From assembly GCA_022711765.1 (NCBI GenBank), contig JAKLEB010000002.1, positions 1,246,620-1,310,619 on the forward strand: 64,000 nt of DNA. Reading direction: 5' to 3'. Source of the stretch: Candidatus Krumholzibacteriota bacterium (lineage in GTDB: Bacteria; Krumholzibacteriota; Krumholzibacteriia; LZORAL124-64-63). Positions within the stretch are counted from its first letter, which is position 1. Every line of letters begins with the position of its first letter. The position numbers were made by a program, and so were the translations under genes. The notes beneath the pieces are model-generated. The model was given only the letters and a program-made list of their open reading frames with translations. It was not told the DNA's origin and made no database searches. Shown one piece after another: positions 36,692-44,866 of this stretch.

Positions 36692-37866
36692 CCGCGCGCG
36701 CGATCCTGCACGTGGACATGGACGCGTTCTACGCGGCCGTCGAGGTCCTCGACGAGCCGCGCCTGGCGGGCCAGCCGGTCATCGTGGGCGGCACGCCGGA
36801 GGGGCGCGGCGTGGTGGCGGCGGCGAGCTACGAAGCTCGCCGTTACGGCATCCGCAGCGCCATGCCCGCGGCCCAGGCGATCCAGCGCTGCCCGCACGGG
36901 GTCTTCCTGCGACCTCGCATGGCGCGGTACGTCGAGGTCAGCGAACGGATCTTCGCCATCATGCGCGAGTACACGCCGCTCGTGGAGCCGCTCAGCATCG
37001 ACGAGGCGTTCCTCGACGTGACCGGCTCGGAACGCCTGTTCGGCAGCGCGGAGACCATCGGTCGGGCGCTCAAGCAGCGCATCCGCGACGAGGTCGGCCT
37101 GACCGCTTCGGTCGGCGTGGCCGCCAACAAGTTCCTCGCGAAGCTCGCCTCGGAGCTGGAGAAGCCGGACGGCTTCGTGGTCATCCGCGCCGACGAGGCT
37201 CGCGAACGGCTCGCTGGCCTGCCGGTGGGCAAGCTGTGGGGCGTGGGCAAGGTCACCGAGCGCGAGCTGCACGGTCTCGGGGTCCACTCGATCGGCGACC
37301 TCGTCCGGGCTCCCCGCGCGGTGCTCGACCGTTGCTTCGGCGACCACGCGGCGCACCTGCTCGAGCTCGCCGCGGGCCGCGACGAGCGGCCGGTCGTGCC
37401 GGTGCACGAGGCGAAATCGCTGGGCAACGAGATCACCTTCGCCGAGGACATCGCGGACGCCAGCGAGCTTTGCGGGATCCTCGACCTGCTCGCCGAGAAG
37501 GTCGCCTGGCGGCTGCGCCGTCATGGGCTGCGCGGCCGCACGGTCACCCTCAAGGCGCGCTACCCGGATTTCTCGACGCACACCCGGAGCCGGACGCTGC
37601 CGCAGTCGACCCAGTCGACCACGGCGATCCGGGCCGCCGCCCGCGAGCTGCTCGAGCGGCAGCTCGGCCGCCGCGGGCGGCCGTTGCGGCTGATCGGCGT
37701 CACGGTGAGCCAGTTCGACGAGACGGCGGCCGTCCAGGGCCAGCTCTTCGGCGACCCGACCCGCGCCCGCGAGGAGGCGCTCGACCGGATCGTGGACCGC
37801 ATCAACGAGCGGTTCGGCAAGGTCTTGCGCCGGGGAGGCCCGCCCCGGCCGGACTCGCCCGAATGA
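36688..37866 (+). CDS. dinB: DNA polymerase IV (Y family)
   Basis: 392 residues from GTG 36688 inside GTGA at the end of the PiT gene. Catalytic metal ligands: Asp10 in HVDMDAFYAAVE and Asp105/Glu106 in SIDEAFLDV. Steric/fold motifs are normal (SYEARRYGIRSAMP, SVGVAANKFLAKLAS, LWGVGKVTERELHGLG). A clamp-binding peptide QGQLFGD lies near the C-terminus. Function: error-prone bypass of template lesions. Its overlap with a phosphate transporter gene is unusual; no LexA-like box was recognised upstream, and transcription presumably comes from the DUF47 promoter. Confidence 0.96.
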   Translation: MTARAILHVDMDAFYAAVEVLDEPRLAGQPVIVGGTPEGRGVVAAASYEARRYGIRSAMPAAQAIQRCPHGVFLRPRMARYVEVSERIFAIMREYTPLVEPLSIDEAFLDVTGSERLFGSAETIGRALKQRIRDEVGLTASVGVAANKFLAKLASELEKPDGFVVIRADEARERLAGLPVGKLWGVGKVTERELHGLGVHSIGDLVRAPRAVLDRCFGDHAAHLLELAAGRDERPVVPVHEAKSLGNEITFAEDIADASELCGILDLLAEKVAWRLRRHGLRGRTVTLKARYPDFSTHTRSRTLPQSTQSTTAIRAAARELLERQLGRRGRPLRLIGVTVSQFDETAAVQGQLFGDPTRAREEALDRIVDRINERFGKVLRRGGPPRPDSPE

Positions 37867-37993
37867 CCCTGCTCGGCGGTCGATGCTCAAGTCCGTTTTC
37901 AGACGGTCGATTCCAGGTCCAGGTCGATCCAGCGGCCGCCGGCGCCACGACCACCAGCCCGGCGGCCCGGAACGCTCCCACCGGAGGCCGTCC

Positions 37994-39226
37994 GTGCCCG
38001 ACCTCAAGGACAAGGTCATGCAGGCCATGCGCAGCCTGCCGCCGTTGCCGGTCGCGGTCGAGAAGCTCCTGGCCGTGATGAACGACGAGACGAGCTCGGC
38101 CGACGACGTGACCCAGGTCCTCTCGAGCGATCAGGCTCTGGCGGGCAAGGTCCTCAAGCTCGTCAACAGCGGCTACTACGGCCTGAGCGGCGAGGTCTCC
38201 ACGATCACCCGGGCCGTGGTGGTCCTGGGCTTCAGCGGCGTTCGCAACGTCGCGATGGGTTTCGGCATGGTCTCGGCGATGGCGAGGCTGGGCGGCGCGT
38301 CGATGGCGGCGTTCTGGGACCACGCGCTCGCCGCCGGCGCCGGCGCCCAGGCGATGGCGGAGCAGCTCGGCGGCCACAAGGACCCGGAGGAAGCGTTCAT
38401 CGCCGGCTTGATGCACGACATCGGGCACGTGGTCCTGGCGAGCGCCGCCCCGGAAGCCTGGCGCTCCACCCAGACGGCGTGGCTCGCGGGCGCCGAGCTC
38501 ATCGCGCTCGAGAAAGAGACGCTCGGCATGAGCCACGCGGCCGTCGGGCAGCGTCTCCTCGAATACTGGCGGCTGCCGACGCCGCTGCAGGAGGCGGTGC
38601 GCCACCACCACGACCTCAAGACCGCGGCGGGGCGCGACCAGCCGCTGACGACGCTGGTCGCCTTCGGCGACATCCTGGCCTGCATCCACGGCGGCGGCTT
38701 CGAGCGGCCTGTCGCGGAGGACGACCTGGGCAGGTTGCTCCGCCTGCACTGCCTCGAGACCAAGCAGGTGCGCGCGGCACTCGCGCAGATGGACCGGAAG
38801 ATCGAGGAGATGAAGGTCTTCCTGAGGATCGCCGACGAATGCGGCGACCTGCAGTCGCCCGTCGCCGGCGGCGGCGAGCCCGCGGGCGTCGCCGTGGTGC
38901 TGAGCACCGATCAGGACCGCGTCGCGTGGGTGAGCGGCCTGCTCGAGCACTTCGGCTGCCGGACGTTCCCGTTGAAGGCGTACTTCGATCGCGAGCCGGG
39001 CAGCGCCGAGGTCCAGCTCGTGATCCTGGATCCGAACTGCATGACCTCGCAGCAGCTGGCCAGGATCCTGCCGTTCCTCGACCAGCAGCCGGCGGTCACC
39101 TGCGTGCTCAAGGACAGCGGCGAGAGTCCGCTCGCGGACCGGCTCGCCGAGACCCACCCCGTGTTGCCGTACGTCTTCTCGCGGCAGGACCTCCTCGCCG
39201 CGGCGTCGCCGCGGGCATCCGCCTGA
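37994..39226 (+). CDS. HDOD-domain signalling protein with C-terminal receiver-like domain
   Basis: 410 residues from GTG 37994, with GGAGG eight bases upstream. Residues 10-215 form an HDOD domain (SLPPLPVAVEKLL, SSDQALAGKVLKLVNSGYYG) that unusually retains an HD pair (His141-Asp142 in GLMHDIGHVV), plus a conserved HHHD segment near 210. After an acidic/helical linker, residues about 295-405 look like a response-regulator fold (GVAVVLSTDQDRVAWVSGLL, VQLVILDPNC), but with no clear phosphoacceptor triad. The protein is likely a regulatory scaffold; catalysis is uncertain. Confidence 0.83.
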   Translation: MPDLKDKVMQAMRSLPPLPVAVEKLLAVMNDETSSADDVTQVLSSDQALAGKVLKLVNSGYYGLSGEVSTITRAVVVLGFSGVRNVAMGFGMVSAMARLGGASMAAFWDHALAAGAGAQAMAEQLGGHKDPEEAFIAGLMHDIGHVVLASAAPEAWRSTQTAWLAGAELIALEKETLGMSHAAVGQRLLEYWRLPTPLQEAVRHHHDLKTAAGRDQPLTTLVAFGDILACIHGGGFERPVAEDDLGRLLRLHCLETKQVRAALAQMDRKIEEMKVFLRIADECGDLQSPVAGGGEPAGVAVVLSTDQDRVAWVSGLLEHFGCRTFPLKAYFDREPGSAEVQLVILDPNCMTSQQLARILPFLDQQPAVTCVLKDSGESPLADRLAETHPVLPYVFSRQDLLAAASPRASA

Positions 39227-39322
39227 CCGGCCGGCGGCTTGCGCCGCGCGCCGGCATATGGCATCCTCCCGGGCGGTCGCCCACCGGGGGCGACCGTCCT
39301 TTCGGACCCGGCGAGGAGCACG

Positions 39323-39820
39323 ATGCGACGCACGGTCATCGGAGTCATGGGCGGCAGCGCGGCCGACTCGCGCACCGCCGGGAACGCCTACGAGCTCGGA
39401 CGGCTGATCGCCGAACGCGGCTGGGTCCTGCTCAACGGCGGGCGCCCGTCCGGCGTCATGGACGCGTCGGCGCGCGGCTGCCGCGAGGCTGGCGGCCTGA
39501 GCGTCGGCATCCTCTTCGATGCCGAGCGCGAGGCTGCCTGCGCCCACCTCGACATCGTCATCCCGACGGGGCTGGGCGCCGCGCGCAACATCGTCAACGT
39601 GCTGGCGAGCGACGTCGTCGTCGCCTGCCGCGGCGCAGGCGGGACGCTGAGCGAGGTCGCGCTCGCGCTCAGGTTCGGGCGGCCGGTCGTGCTCCTGGAT
39701 TTCGATCCGGGCGAGGCCTTCCTCGGCGCCTGCGGCGCCGGCCGGTGGTTCCTGGCCGGCACGCCGGCCGACGCCGTCGCGCGGGTCGCGTCGCTGCTCG
39801 AGGAGATGGGCCGCCCATGA
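39323..39820 (+). CDS. LOG-like Rossmann nucleotide-binding protein (TIGR00725 type)
   Basis: 165 residues from ATG 39323 after GAGGAG. It has the fold of the lysine-decarboxylase-like/LOG family: VIGVMGGSAAD at the start, LLNGGRPSGVMDASARG, and CRGAGGTLSEVALALRFG in place of the canonical PGGxGTxxE loop. Members include cytokinin riboside 5'-monophosphate phosphoribohydrolases and many uncharacterised proteins; the variant loop puts it in the small TIGR00725 branch whose activity is unknown. It overlaps the next gene by four bases (ATGA). Confidence 0.85.
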   Translation: MRRTVIGVMGGSAADSRTAGNAYELGRLIAERGWVLLNGGRPSGVMDASARGCREAGGLSVGILFDAEREAACAHLDIVIPTGLGAARNIVNVLASDVVVACRGAGGTLSEVALALRFGRPVVLLDFDPGEAFLGACGAGRWFLAGTPADAVARVASLLEEMGRP

Positions 39821-40974
39821 CCGACCCCGCACCGGGTTTCAATTTCGATCGCGACATCGACCGCCGCGGCACGGCCAGCGTCAAGTGGGACCGGTACGGC
39901 GACCCGGACATCCTGCCGCTCTGGGTGGCGGACACGGATTTCGCCAGTCCGCCGGCGGTCCTCGCGGCGCTGCGCGAGCGCGTCGACCACGGGGTCTTCG
40001 GCTACACGCTGCCGCCGCGCGAGCTCGAGGCGGAGGTCGTCCGGTTCCTCGGGCGCAGCCTGGGCTGGCGGGTCGAGGGGCGCTGGCTGGTGTGGCTGCC
40101 CGGCCTCGTTTCGGGGCTCGCGGCGTGCTGCCGCGCGTTTGCCGCGCCGGGCGAGGCCGTCCTCACGTCGACACCCATCTACCCGCCGTTTCTGCGGTGT
40201 CCGGCCGCCATGGAGCGCGGCTTGCAGACGGCGCCCCTCGCGCTGCGCGACGGCCGCTGGCGATTCGACTGGGACGCGCTCGAGGCGGCGATCGACTCCC
40301 GCACGCGCCTGTTCCTCTTCTGCTCGCCGCACAATCCGTGCGGCCGGATCTGGGAGCGGGCGGAACTCGAACGCCTGGCGAATCTCTGCGGGCGCCACGA
40401 CCTGGTGATCTGCAGCGACGAGATCCACAACCAGCTGCTGCTCGACCAGGGTCCGCACGTGCCGACAGCGTGCCTCGGACCCGACGTTGCCGCGCGCACG
40501 GTCACGCTGATGGCGCCGAGCAAGACCTACAACATCCCCGGCCTCGGCTGCAGCTTCGCAATCATCCCGGACGACCACCTGCGCCGGCGCTTCGAGCGCG
40601 CGGCGGCGATGATCGTGCCGCACGTCGGCGCGCTGGCCTACACGGCGGCCCTGGCGGCCTATCGCCACGGCGACGCCTGGCTCGCTGCCCAGCTCGCCTA
40701 CCTTCGCCGCGGCCGCGACCTCGTCGAGGCCGCCGTCGCCGAGATTCCCGGCGTGGCCATGGCCCACGTGGAGGCGACGTACCTGGCGTGGATCGACTGC
40801 CGGGACCTGCAGGTCGCCGACCTGGCGGGTCATTTCGAGAAGGGCGGCCTCGGGGTGCAGGGCGGCGACGAATTCGGCCTGCCGGGATTCGTGCGGCTCA
40901 ACTTCGGCACCACCCACGCGCGCGTGGTGCTGGCCCTGGAGCGGTTCCGGCAGGCCTGCTCGGCGCGCGGGTGA
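39817..40974 (+). CDS. patB: PatB/MalY-type PLP-dependent C-S lyase
   Basis: 385 residues from ATG 39817. Family hallmarks: FDRDIDRRGTASVKWDRYG at the N-terminus, LPLWVADTDFASPP, FCSPHNPCGRIW, ICSDEIHNQLL and the Schiff-base Lys236 in APSKTYNIPGLGCSF. The expected reaction is beta-elimination of cystathionine or cysteine conjugates to pyruvate, ammonia and a thiol. The overlap with the LOG-like gene suggests a shared transcript, though no functional link is known to me. Confidence 0.92.
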   Translation: MTDPAPGFNFDRDIDRRGTASVKWDRYGDPDILPLWVADTDFASPPAVLAALRERVDHGVFGYTLPPRELEAEVVRFLGRSLGWRVEGRWLVWLPGLVSGLAACCRAFAAPGEAVLTSTPIYPPFLRCPAAMERGLQTAPLALRDGRWRFDWDALEAAIDSRTRLFLFCSPHNPCGRIWERAELERLANLCGRHDLVICSDEIHNQLLLDQGPHVPTACLGPDVAARTVTLMAPSKTYNIPGLGCSFAIIPDDHLRRRFERAAAMIVPHVGALAYTAALAAYRHGDAWLAAQLAYLRRGRDLVEAAVAEIPGVAMAHVEATYLAWIDCRDLQVADLAGHFEKGGLGVQGGDEFGLPGFVRLNFGTTHARVVLALERFRQACSARG

Positions 40975-41004
40975 TCCCGCCGATCCGTCCGTCCTTGAAC
41001 CCGG

Positions 41005-41048
41005 TCAGGCGCCGCGGCCCAGCCACTGCGCCGAGCCGCGGCGCCTGA
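41005..41048. terminator. inverted repeat between convergent genes
   Basis: A 13-bp perfect stem (TCAGGCGCCGCGG at 41005-41017 with its complement at 41036-41048) and an 18-base loop lie between the stops of patB (40974) and the FkpA-like gene (41090). It may act as a bidirectional terminator; no T-run is present. Confidence 0.4.
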
Positions 41049-41089
41049 TCGAAGGTCGAGGATGACGCGGACTTCGTTCGCGAGCGCCG

Positions 41090-41998
41090 CTATTCGTTGA
41101 TGGCGAGCAGCTCGACTTCGAAGATGAGCGTCGCGTTGGGGCCGATGTCCGCCCCGGCGCCCCGCTCGCCGTAGGCGAGGCTCCCGGGGATGAAGAACTT
41201 GTACTTGCTGCCGACGGACATCAGCTGCAGGCCCTCGGTCCAGCCGGGGATGACCCGATTCAGCGGGAAGCTGATGGGCTCGCCGCGGTCGTAGCTGCTG
41301 TCGAACTGGGTCCCATCGATCAACGTGCCGCGGTAGTTGACCTTGACGGTATCGGTCGCCACGGGCCTGGCGCCGGCGCCTTCCTGGAGCACCTCGTACT
41401 GCAGCCCGCTGGCCGTGACGGCGACGCCGGGGCGCTGCGCGTTCTCGGCGAGGAACTTCTCGCCGGCGGCCTGGTTCTCGGTCGCCTTCTTCGCCTGCTG
41501 TTCCTTCTGGAAATCGCCGACGATGGTGCGGACCTGGTCGTCGGCGAGCAGCGTCGTGCCGCCGGCGAGCTTGTCCTGGAGGCCCTGGACGAGCGCCCGC
41601 TGATCCAGGCCGGGGAACTGCTTCTCGCAGAACGAGCCGACACTGACGCCGACCGCGTAGCTGCGTTCCTCGGCCATCGTGGCGAAGCCCGCGTCGGCCG
41701 CCGTCGAATCGGCGCCTCCCTGGAAGTGGGATTGCATGATCTCGCGAGCCCGGTCGTCGGCGAACCTGGCGGCGCCGCGGAGGCGTTCGCGCAGGCCGGT
41801 GACGAGCTGTTCGGAATCGTCGGCGCCGGGCATGCCGCCGATCTGCCGCGCCATGTCCATACCGAGGGCGTAACTGACCTCCTGCATGCCGGGCTCGAGC
41901 GAGGTCAGCGGCTTCTCCTTGCCTTGCCCGCAGCCGGCGACGACGGCCAGGGCGAGGCAGCCGGCGAGCATCAGGGCCAGCGTGGTGACGTGCTTCAT
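41090..41998 (-). CDS. FkpA-like FKBP peptidyl-prolyl isomerase lipoprotein with doubled N-domain
   Basis: 302 residues from ATG 41998, after AAAGGA. Lipobox VVAGC (Cys23). The FKBP_N dimerisation region occurs twice: residues 39-91 (EVSYALGMDMARQI ... IMQSHF) and 110-164 (ERSYAVGVSVGSF ... IVGDFQ), followed by a helix and the catalytic FKBP domain (about 195-300: SGLQYEVLQEG, VNYRGTLIDGTQFDSSYDRG, VIPGWTEGLQLM, GSLAYGERGAG, FEVELLAI). It acts as a periplasmic chaperone and proline isomerase. FkpA and Mip carry one such N-domain, so the duplication is notable. A second, unrelated FKBP lipoprotein is at 16521. Confidence 0.93.
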   Translation of the reverse strand: MKHVTTLALMLAGCLALAVVAGCGQGKEKPLTSLEPGMQEVSYALGMDMARQIGGMPGADDSEQLVTGLRERLRGAARFADDRAREIMQSHFQGGADSTAADAGFATMAEERSYAVGVSVGSFCEKQFPGLDQRALVQGLQDKLAGGTTLLADDQVRTIVGDFQKEQQAKKATENQAAGEKFLAENAQRPGVAVTASGLQYEVLQEGAGARPVATDTVKVNYRGTLIDGTQFDSSYDRGEPISFPLNRVIPGWTEGLQLMSVGSKYKFFIPGSLAYGERGAGADIGPNATLIFEVELLAINE

Positions 41999-42544
41999 GG
42001 ACGGTCCTTTCGGGTCGTGACCGGGATCGCGACGGGCCCACCGCAGGCCCGCTCCGGCGATTCTGGCGCGCCACGAACCTAAGCGGCGGCCTGGGCGGAA
42101 GCAATGACTTCCTGGCGCGCGGAGGCGATTCGCGCGCGGCCCGCCGGCGGGCGGGCGCCGCCGGCGGGACGGGGCCGCGATCCCGCCGCTCAGCCGGCGG
42201 CGGGTCGCGCCGGCGCCGTGACGCCTCGGGCGTCGCGATGTCTATGTCATTGACAATCATGATCTTGCCCTGATCGCTCGGCGCGGGTTCCCGGCCAGGC
42301 GCCGTCGACTCCGTCGAGCCGGGAGCGAGCTCGCGATGGTGCCGCGGGAAAGGCCGCGATAGTCTCCACGAGCCGGGTCGCGGCCGCGCCGGGAGTCTGG
42401 CCGGGGGTGCGGGGATCCGGGATGATGCCATTTTGTAGGGACTGCTCGCGTCAAGACGATCGGGATCTGGGCCGATAACGAACCGGGACGACCGAGTGTC
42501 GGGGTGCGCTCGTCCGAAGGCCGGCGAACGGGGAACACGAAGAC
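41999..42544. other. 546-base intergenic region without a credible gene
   Basis: This separates the divergent FkpA-like and asnB-like genes. Most of it is extremely GC-rich with runs of GCCGGCGGGCG type. The one compositional break is at 42236-42270, where 14 of 19 bases (42246-42264) match the Fur-box consensus GATAATGATAATCATTATC. No paired -35/-10 elements were recognised. Open frames across it have Arg/Pro-rich, non-protein-like translations. Confidence 0.6.
42246..42264. promoter_or_regulatory. possible Fur-type operator
   Basis: The sequence GTCATTGACAATCATGATC matches 14 of 19 positions of the Fur-box consensus, including the central palindromic half ATCAT. It lies between two divergent genes, 245 bases from one start and 281 from the other. 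Neither neighbour is an obvious iron gene, so this is only a compositional oddity worth testing. Confidence 0.2.
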
Positions 42545-44593
42545 ATGTGCGGAATCTGCGGCGCCATCGCGCTCGAGGGACCCCTCCAGCTGCCCGATCG
42601 TCTGCCCGAGCGCATGATCGGCAGCCTGCGCCACCGAGGGCCGGACGAGTTCGCGGCGTGGCGCGACGAGTCGTGCTTCCTCGGGCACTCCCGGCTGAGC
42701 ATCGTCGACCTCGTGACCGGCCAGCAACCCCTGACCGGCGAGGACGGCCGGCACTGGATCGTCTTCAACGGCGAGATCTTCAACTACCCGGAGCTGACGG
42801 CCGAGCTGGAAGCGCGCGGACACGCCTTCCGCACGCGCAGCGACACCGAGGTGATCGTCCACGCTTACGAGGAGTGGGGCGAGACCTGCGTCGAGCGGTT
42901 CAACGGCCAGTTCGCCTTCGCGATCTGGGACCGCGCCGCGCGCTCGCTCTTCCTGGCGCGCGATCGCTTCGGCATCCTGCCGCTCTACGTGGCGCGGGCC
43001 GGCCGGGTCCTGCTCTTCGCCTCGGAAGCCAAGGCTCTCTTCGCCTGGCCCGGCCTCGACCGGAGGCTCGCACCGGATCGCCTCGCGGAGGTCTTCACGT
43101 ACTGGGCGTGCATCGCGCCGGCGACGCCGTTCGCCGGCGTCGCCCAGCTGCCGCCAGGCACCTCCGCGGTCTGCGCGAGCGGCGAGGCGGTCGCATCGCC
43201 GCCGCCCGCGCCCCTGCCGGCGTGCCTGCGCGTTCGACGGTACTGGCGGCCGGAATTCCTGCCCGCGCGCGAGGACGCCCAGCATCCGGACCCGGTCGCG
43301 CGGCGGCGGATGGCGCGCGAGATCCGCGAGGGGCTCGAGGCCGCGGCGGTCATCCGCCTGCGCGCGGACGTGCCGGTCGGCGCCTACCTCTCGGGCGGAC
43401 TCGACAGTTCGGCCACGACGGCCCTGATCCAGTCCTGCACGCGCAACCGGCTGCGGACCTTCTCCGTCGGCTTCCGGGACCGCGCGTACGACGAGAGCCA
43501 GTGGCAGCGGGCGATGGTCGCACACCTCGGCACCGAGCACAGCTCCCTCGAAGTCGGGCCGGCCGACATCGCCGGCCGATTCGCGGAGGTCGTCTGGCAT
43601 ACCGAGAGCCCGGTGCTGCGCACCGCCCCGGCGCCGCTCTTCGCGCTCTCCGGACTGGTGAGGCGCCACGGCTGGAAGGTCGTGCTGACCGGCGAGGGCG
43701 CTGACGAGGTCTTCTGCGGTTACAACATCTTCCGCGAGGCCAAGGTCCGCCGTTTCTGGGCGCGCCAGCCGCGGTCGCCGCGCCGTCCCCTGCTCTTGAC
43801 CCGGCTCTACCCGTACCTCGAGCAATCCCCGCCGCAGTTCCTGGCGCGCTTCTACGGCCAGGGCCTCGACCAGCCTGAGGATCCGCTGTTCAGCCACCGC
43901 CCGCGCTGGCAGAATACCGGGATGATGACGACCTTCCTGGTCCCCGACGCGCTCGCTCCCCTCGCGGCCGGGCAGCCGGAGGCGCGGCTGCTGGCCGATC
44001 TGCCCCGCGAGTTCGCGGGCTGGGGACCGGTCGCGCGGGCCCAGTATCTCGAGATGACGACGTTCCTGGCCGGCTACCTGCTCAGCAGCCAGGGCGACCG
44101 CATGCTGATGGGCAACTCGGTGGAGGGGCGTTTTCCCTTCCTCGATCACGAGCTGGCCAGGATCGCGCTCGCGACGCCCGCAGCGGCGCGCCTGCCGGCG
44201 CTCAAGGAGAAGGACCTGTTGAAGGAGGCGGTGGGCGATCTGCTGCCGGCCGCCATCCTGCAGCGGCCGAAGCAGCCGTACCGGGCGCCCGACGCGGCGA
44301 GCTTCCAGGACCGGCCGGGCCGGGCGATCGCCGAGGCCGCCCTCGCTCCGGAGGCGGTCGCGGCCGCGGGATTCTGGCTGCCCGAACGCGTCGCGAGCCT
44401 GGCGCGGAAGTGGGAGACCGGGCGTCTGACGAGCGCCCGCGAGAACATGGCCTTCATCGGGGTGCTCAGCACCCAGCTGCTCGCGCAGGCGTTCGGGGCG
44501 ACCTTCCCCGCGCGGCTCGAGCAGTCGACCCTGGCGCCGGGCGAGCTCGTCTGGCGCTCGTCGCACGTGGACCAACCGGAAAGGACCTGCTAG
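42545..44593 (+). CDS. AsnB-type glutamine-dependent amidotransferase/asparagine synthetase
   Basis: 682 residues from ATG 42545. The N-terminal glutaminase has nucleophile Cys2 (MCGICGAIAL), RHRGPDEF, FNGEIFNYPEL and RSDTEVIVHAYEEWG. The synthetase domain has the PP-loop YLSGGLDSSATTALI at about 280, FSVGFRDRAYDES and TGEGADEVFCGYN. The length exceeds classical AsnB (about 555) and is similar to AsnB-like proteins in exopolysaccharide or secondary-metabolite clusters. It is followed five bases later by an acyl carrier protein gene and then an acyl-activating ligase, so it may amidate a carrier-bound or surface substrate rather than make free asparagine. Confidence 0.9.
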   Translation: MCGICGAIALEGPLQLPDRLPERMIGSLRHRGPDEFAAWRDESCFLGHSRLSIVDLVTGQQPLTGEDGRHWIVFNGEIFNYPELTAELEARGHAFRTRSDTEVIVHAYEEWGETCVERFNGQFAFAIWDRAARSLFLARDRFGILPLYVARAGRVLLFASEAKALFAWPGLDRRLAPDRLAEVFTYWACIAPATPFAGVAQLPPGTSAVCASGEAVASPPPAPLPACLRVRRYWRPEFLPAREDAQHPDPVARRRMAREIREGLEAAAVIRLRADVPVGAYLSGGLDSSATTALIQSCTRNRLRTFSVGFRDRAYDESQWQRAMVAHLGTEHSSLEVGPADIAGRFAEVVWHTESPVLRTAPAPLFALSGLVRRHGWKVVLTGEGADEVFCGYNIFREAKVRRFWARQPRSPRRPLLLTRLYPYLEQSPPQFLARFYGQGLDQPEDPLFSHRPRWQNTGMMTTFLVPDALAPLAAGQPEARLLADLPREFAGWGPVARAQYLEMTTFLAGYLLSSQGDRMLMGNSVEGRFPFLDHELARIALATPAAARLPALKEKDLLKEAVGDLLPAAILQRPKQPYRAPDAASFQDRPGRAIAEAALAPEAVAAAGFWLPERVASLARKWETGRLTSARENMAFIGVLSTQLLAQAFGATFPARLEQSTLAPGELVWRSSHVDQPERTC

Positions 44594-44597
44594 CGCC

Positions 44598-44849
44598 ATG
44601 GACCTGCGCGCGAAGATCAAGGACTACATCGTCGAGAACTTCCTGTTCGGCGACACCGCGCCGCTCGCGAGCGACGGCATGTCGCTGCTCGATAACGGGA
44701 TCATCGATTCGACCGGCGTCATGGAGCTGGTCGCGTTCCTCGAGGGCGACTTCGGCCTGAGCATCGCCGACGAGGACCTCGTACCCGAGAACCTCGACTC
44801 GGTCGACAACCTGGTCGCGTTCATCACCCGCAAGCAAGCCGCCGCCTGA
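44598..44849 (+). CDS. stand-alone acyl carrier protein
   Basis: 83 residues, strongly acidic, from ATG 44598 with AAAGGACC upstream. The phosphopantetheine attachment site is Ser38 in LLDNGIIDSTGVMELVAFLE. The I-D-S-T-G-V form (not DSLD) is typical of carrier proteins that partner an AMP-forming ligase and an AsnB-like protein rather than fatty-acid AcpP. It sits between those two genes with very short gaps, which strongly suggests a three-protein pathway. Confidence 0.92.
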   Translation: MDLRAKIKDYIVENFLFGDTAPLASDGMSLLDNGIIDSTGVMELVAFLEGDFGLSIADEDLVPENLDSVDNLVAFITRKQAAA

Positions 44850-44866
44850 ATCCGGGAGTCGTCGCC

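Noticed and set aside
40830..42431. 533-codon minus-strand frame covering the intergenic region before asnB
   Set aside because: Mostly a shadow of the FkpA-like gene plus Arg/Pro-rich sequence; no ribosome site or domain.
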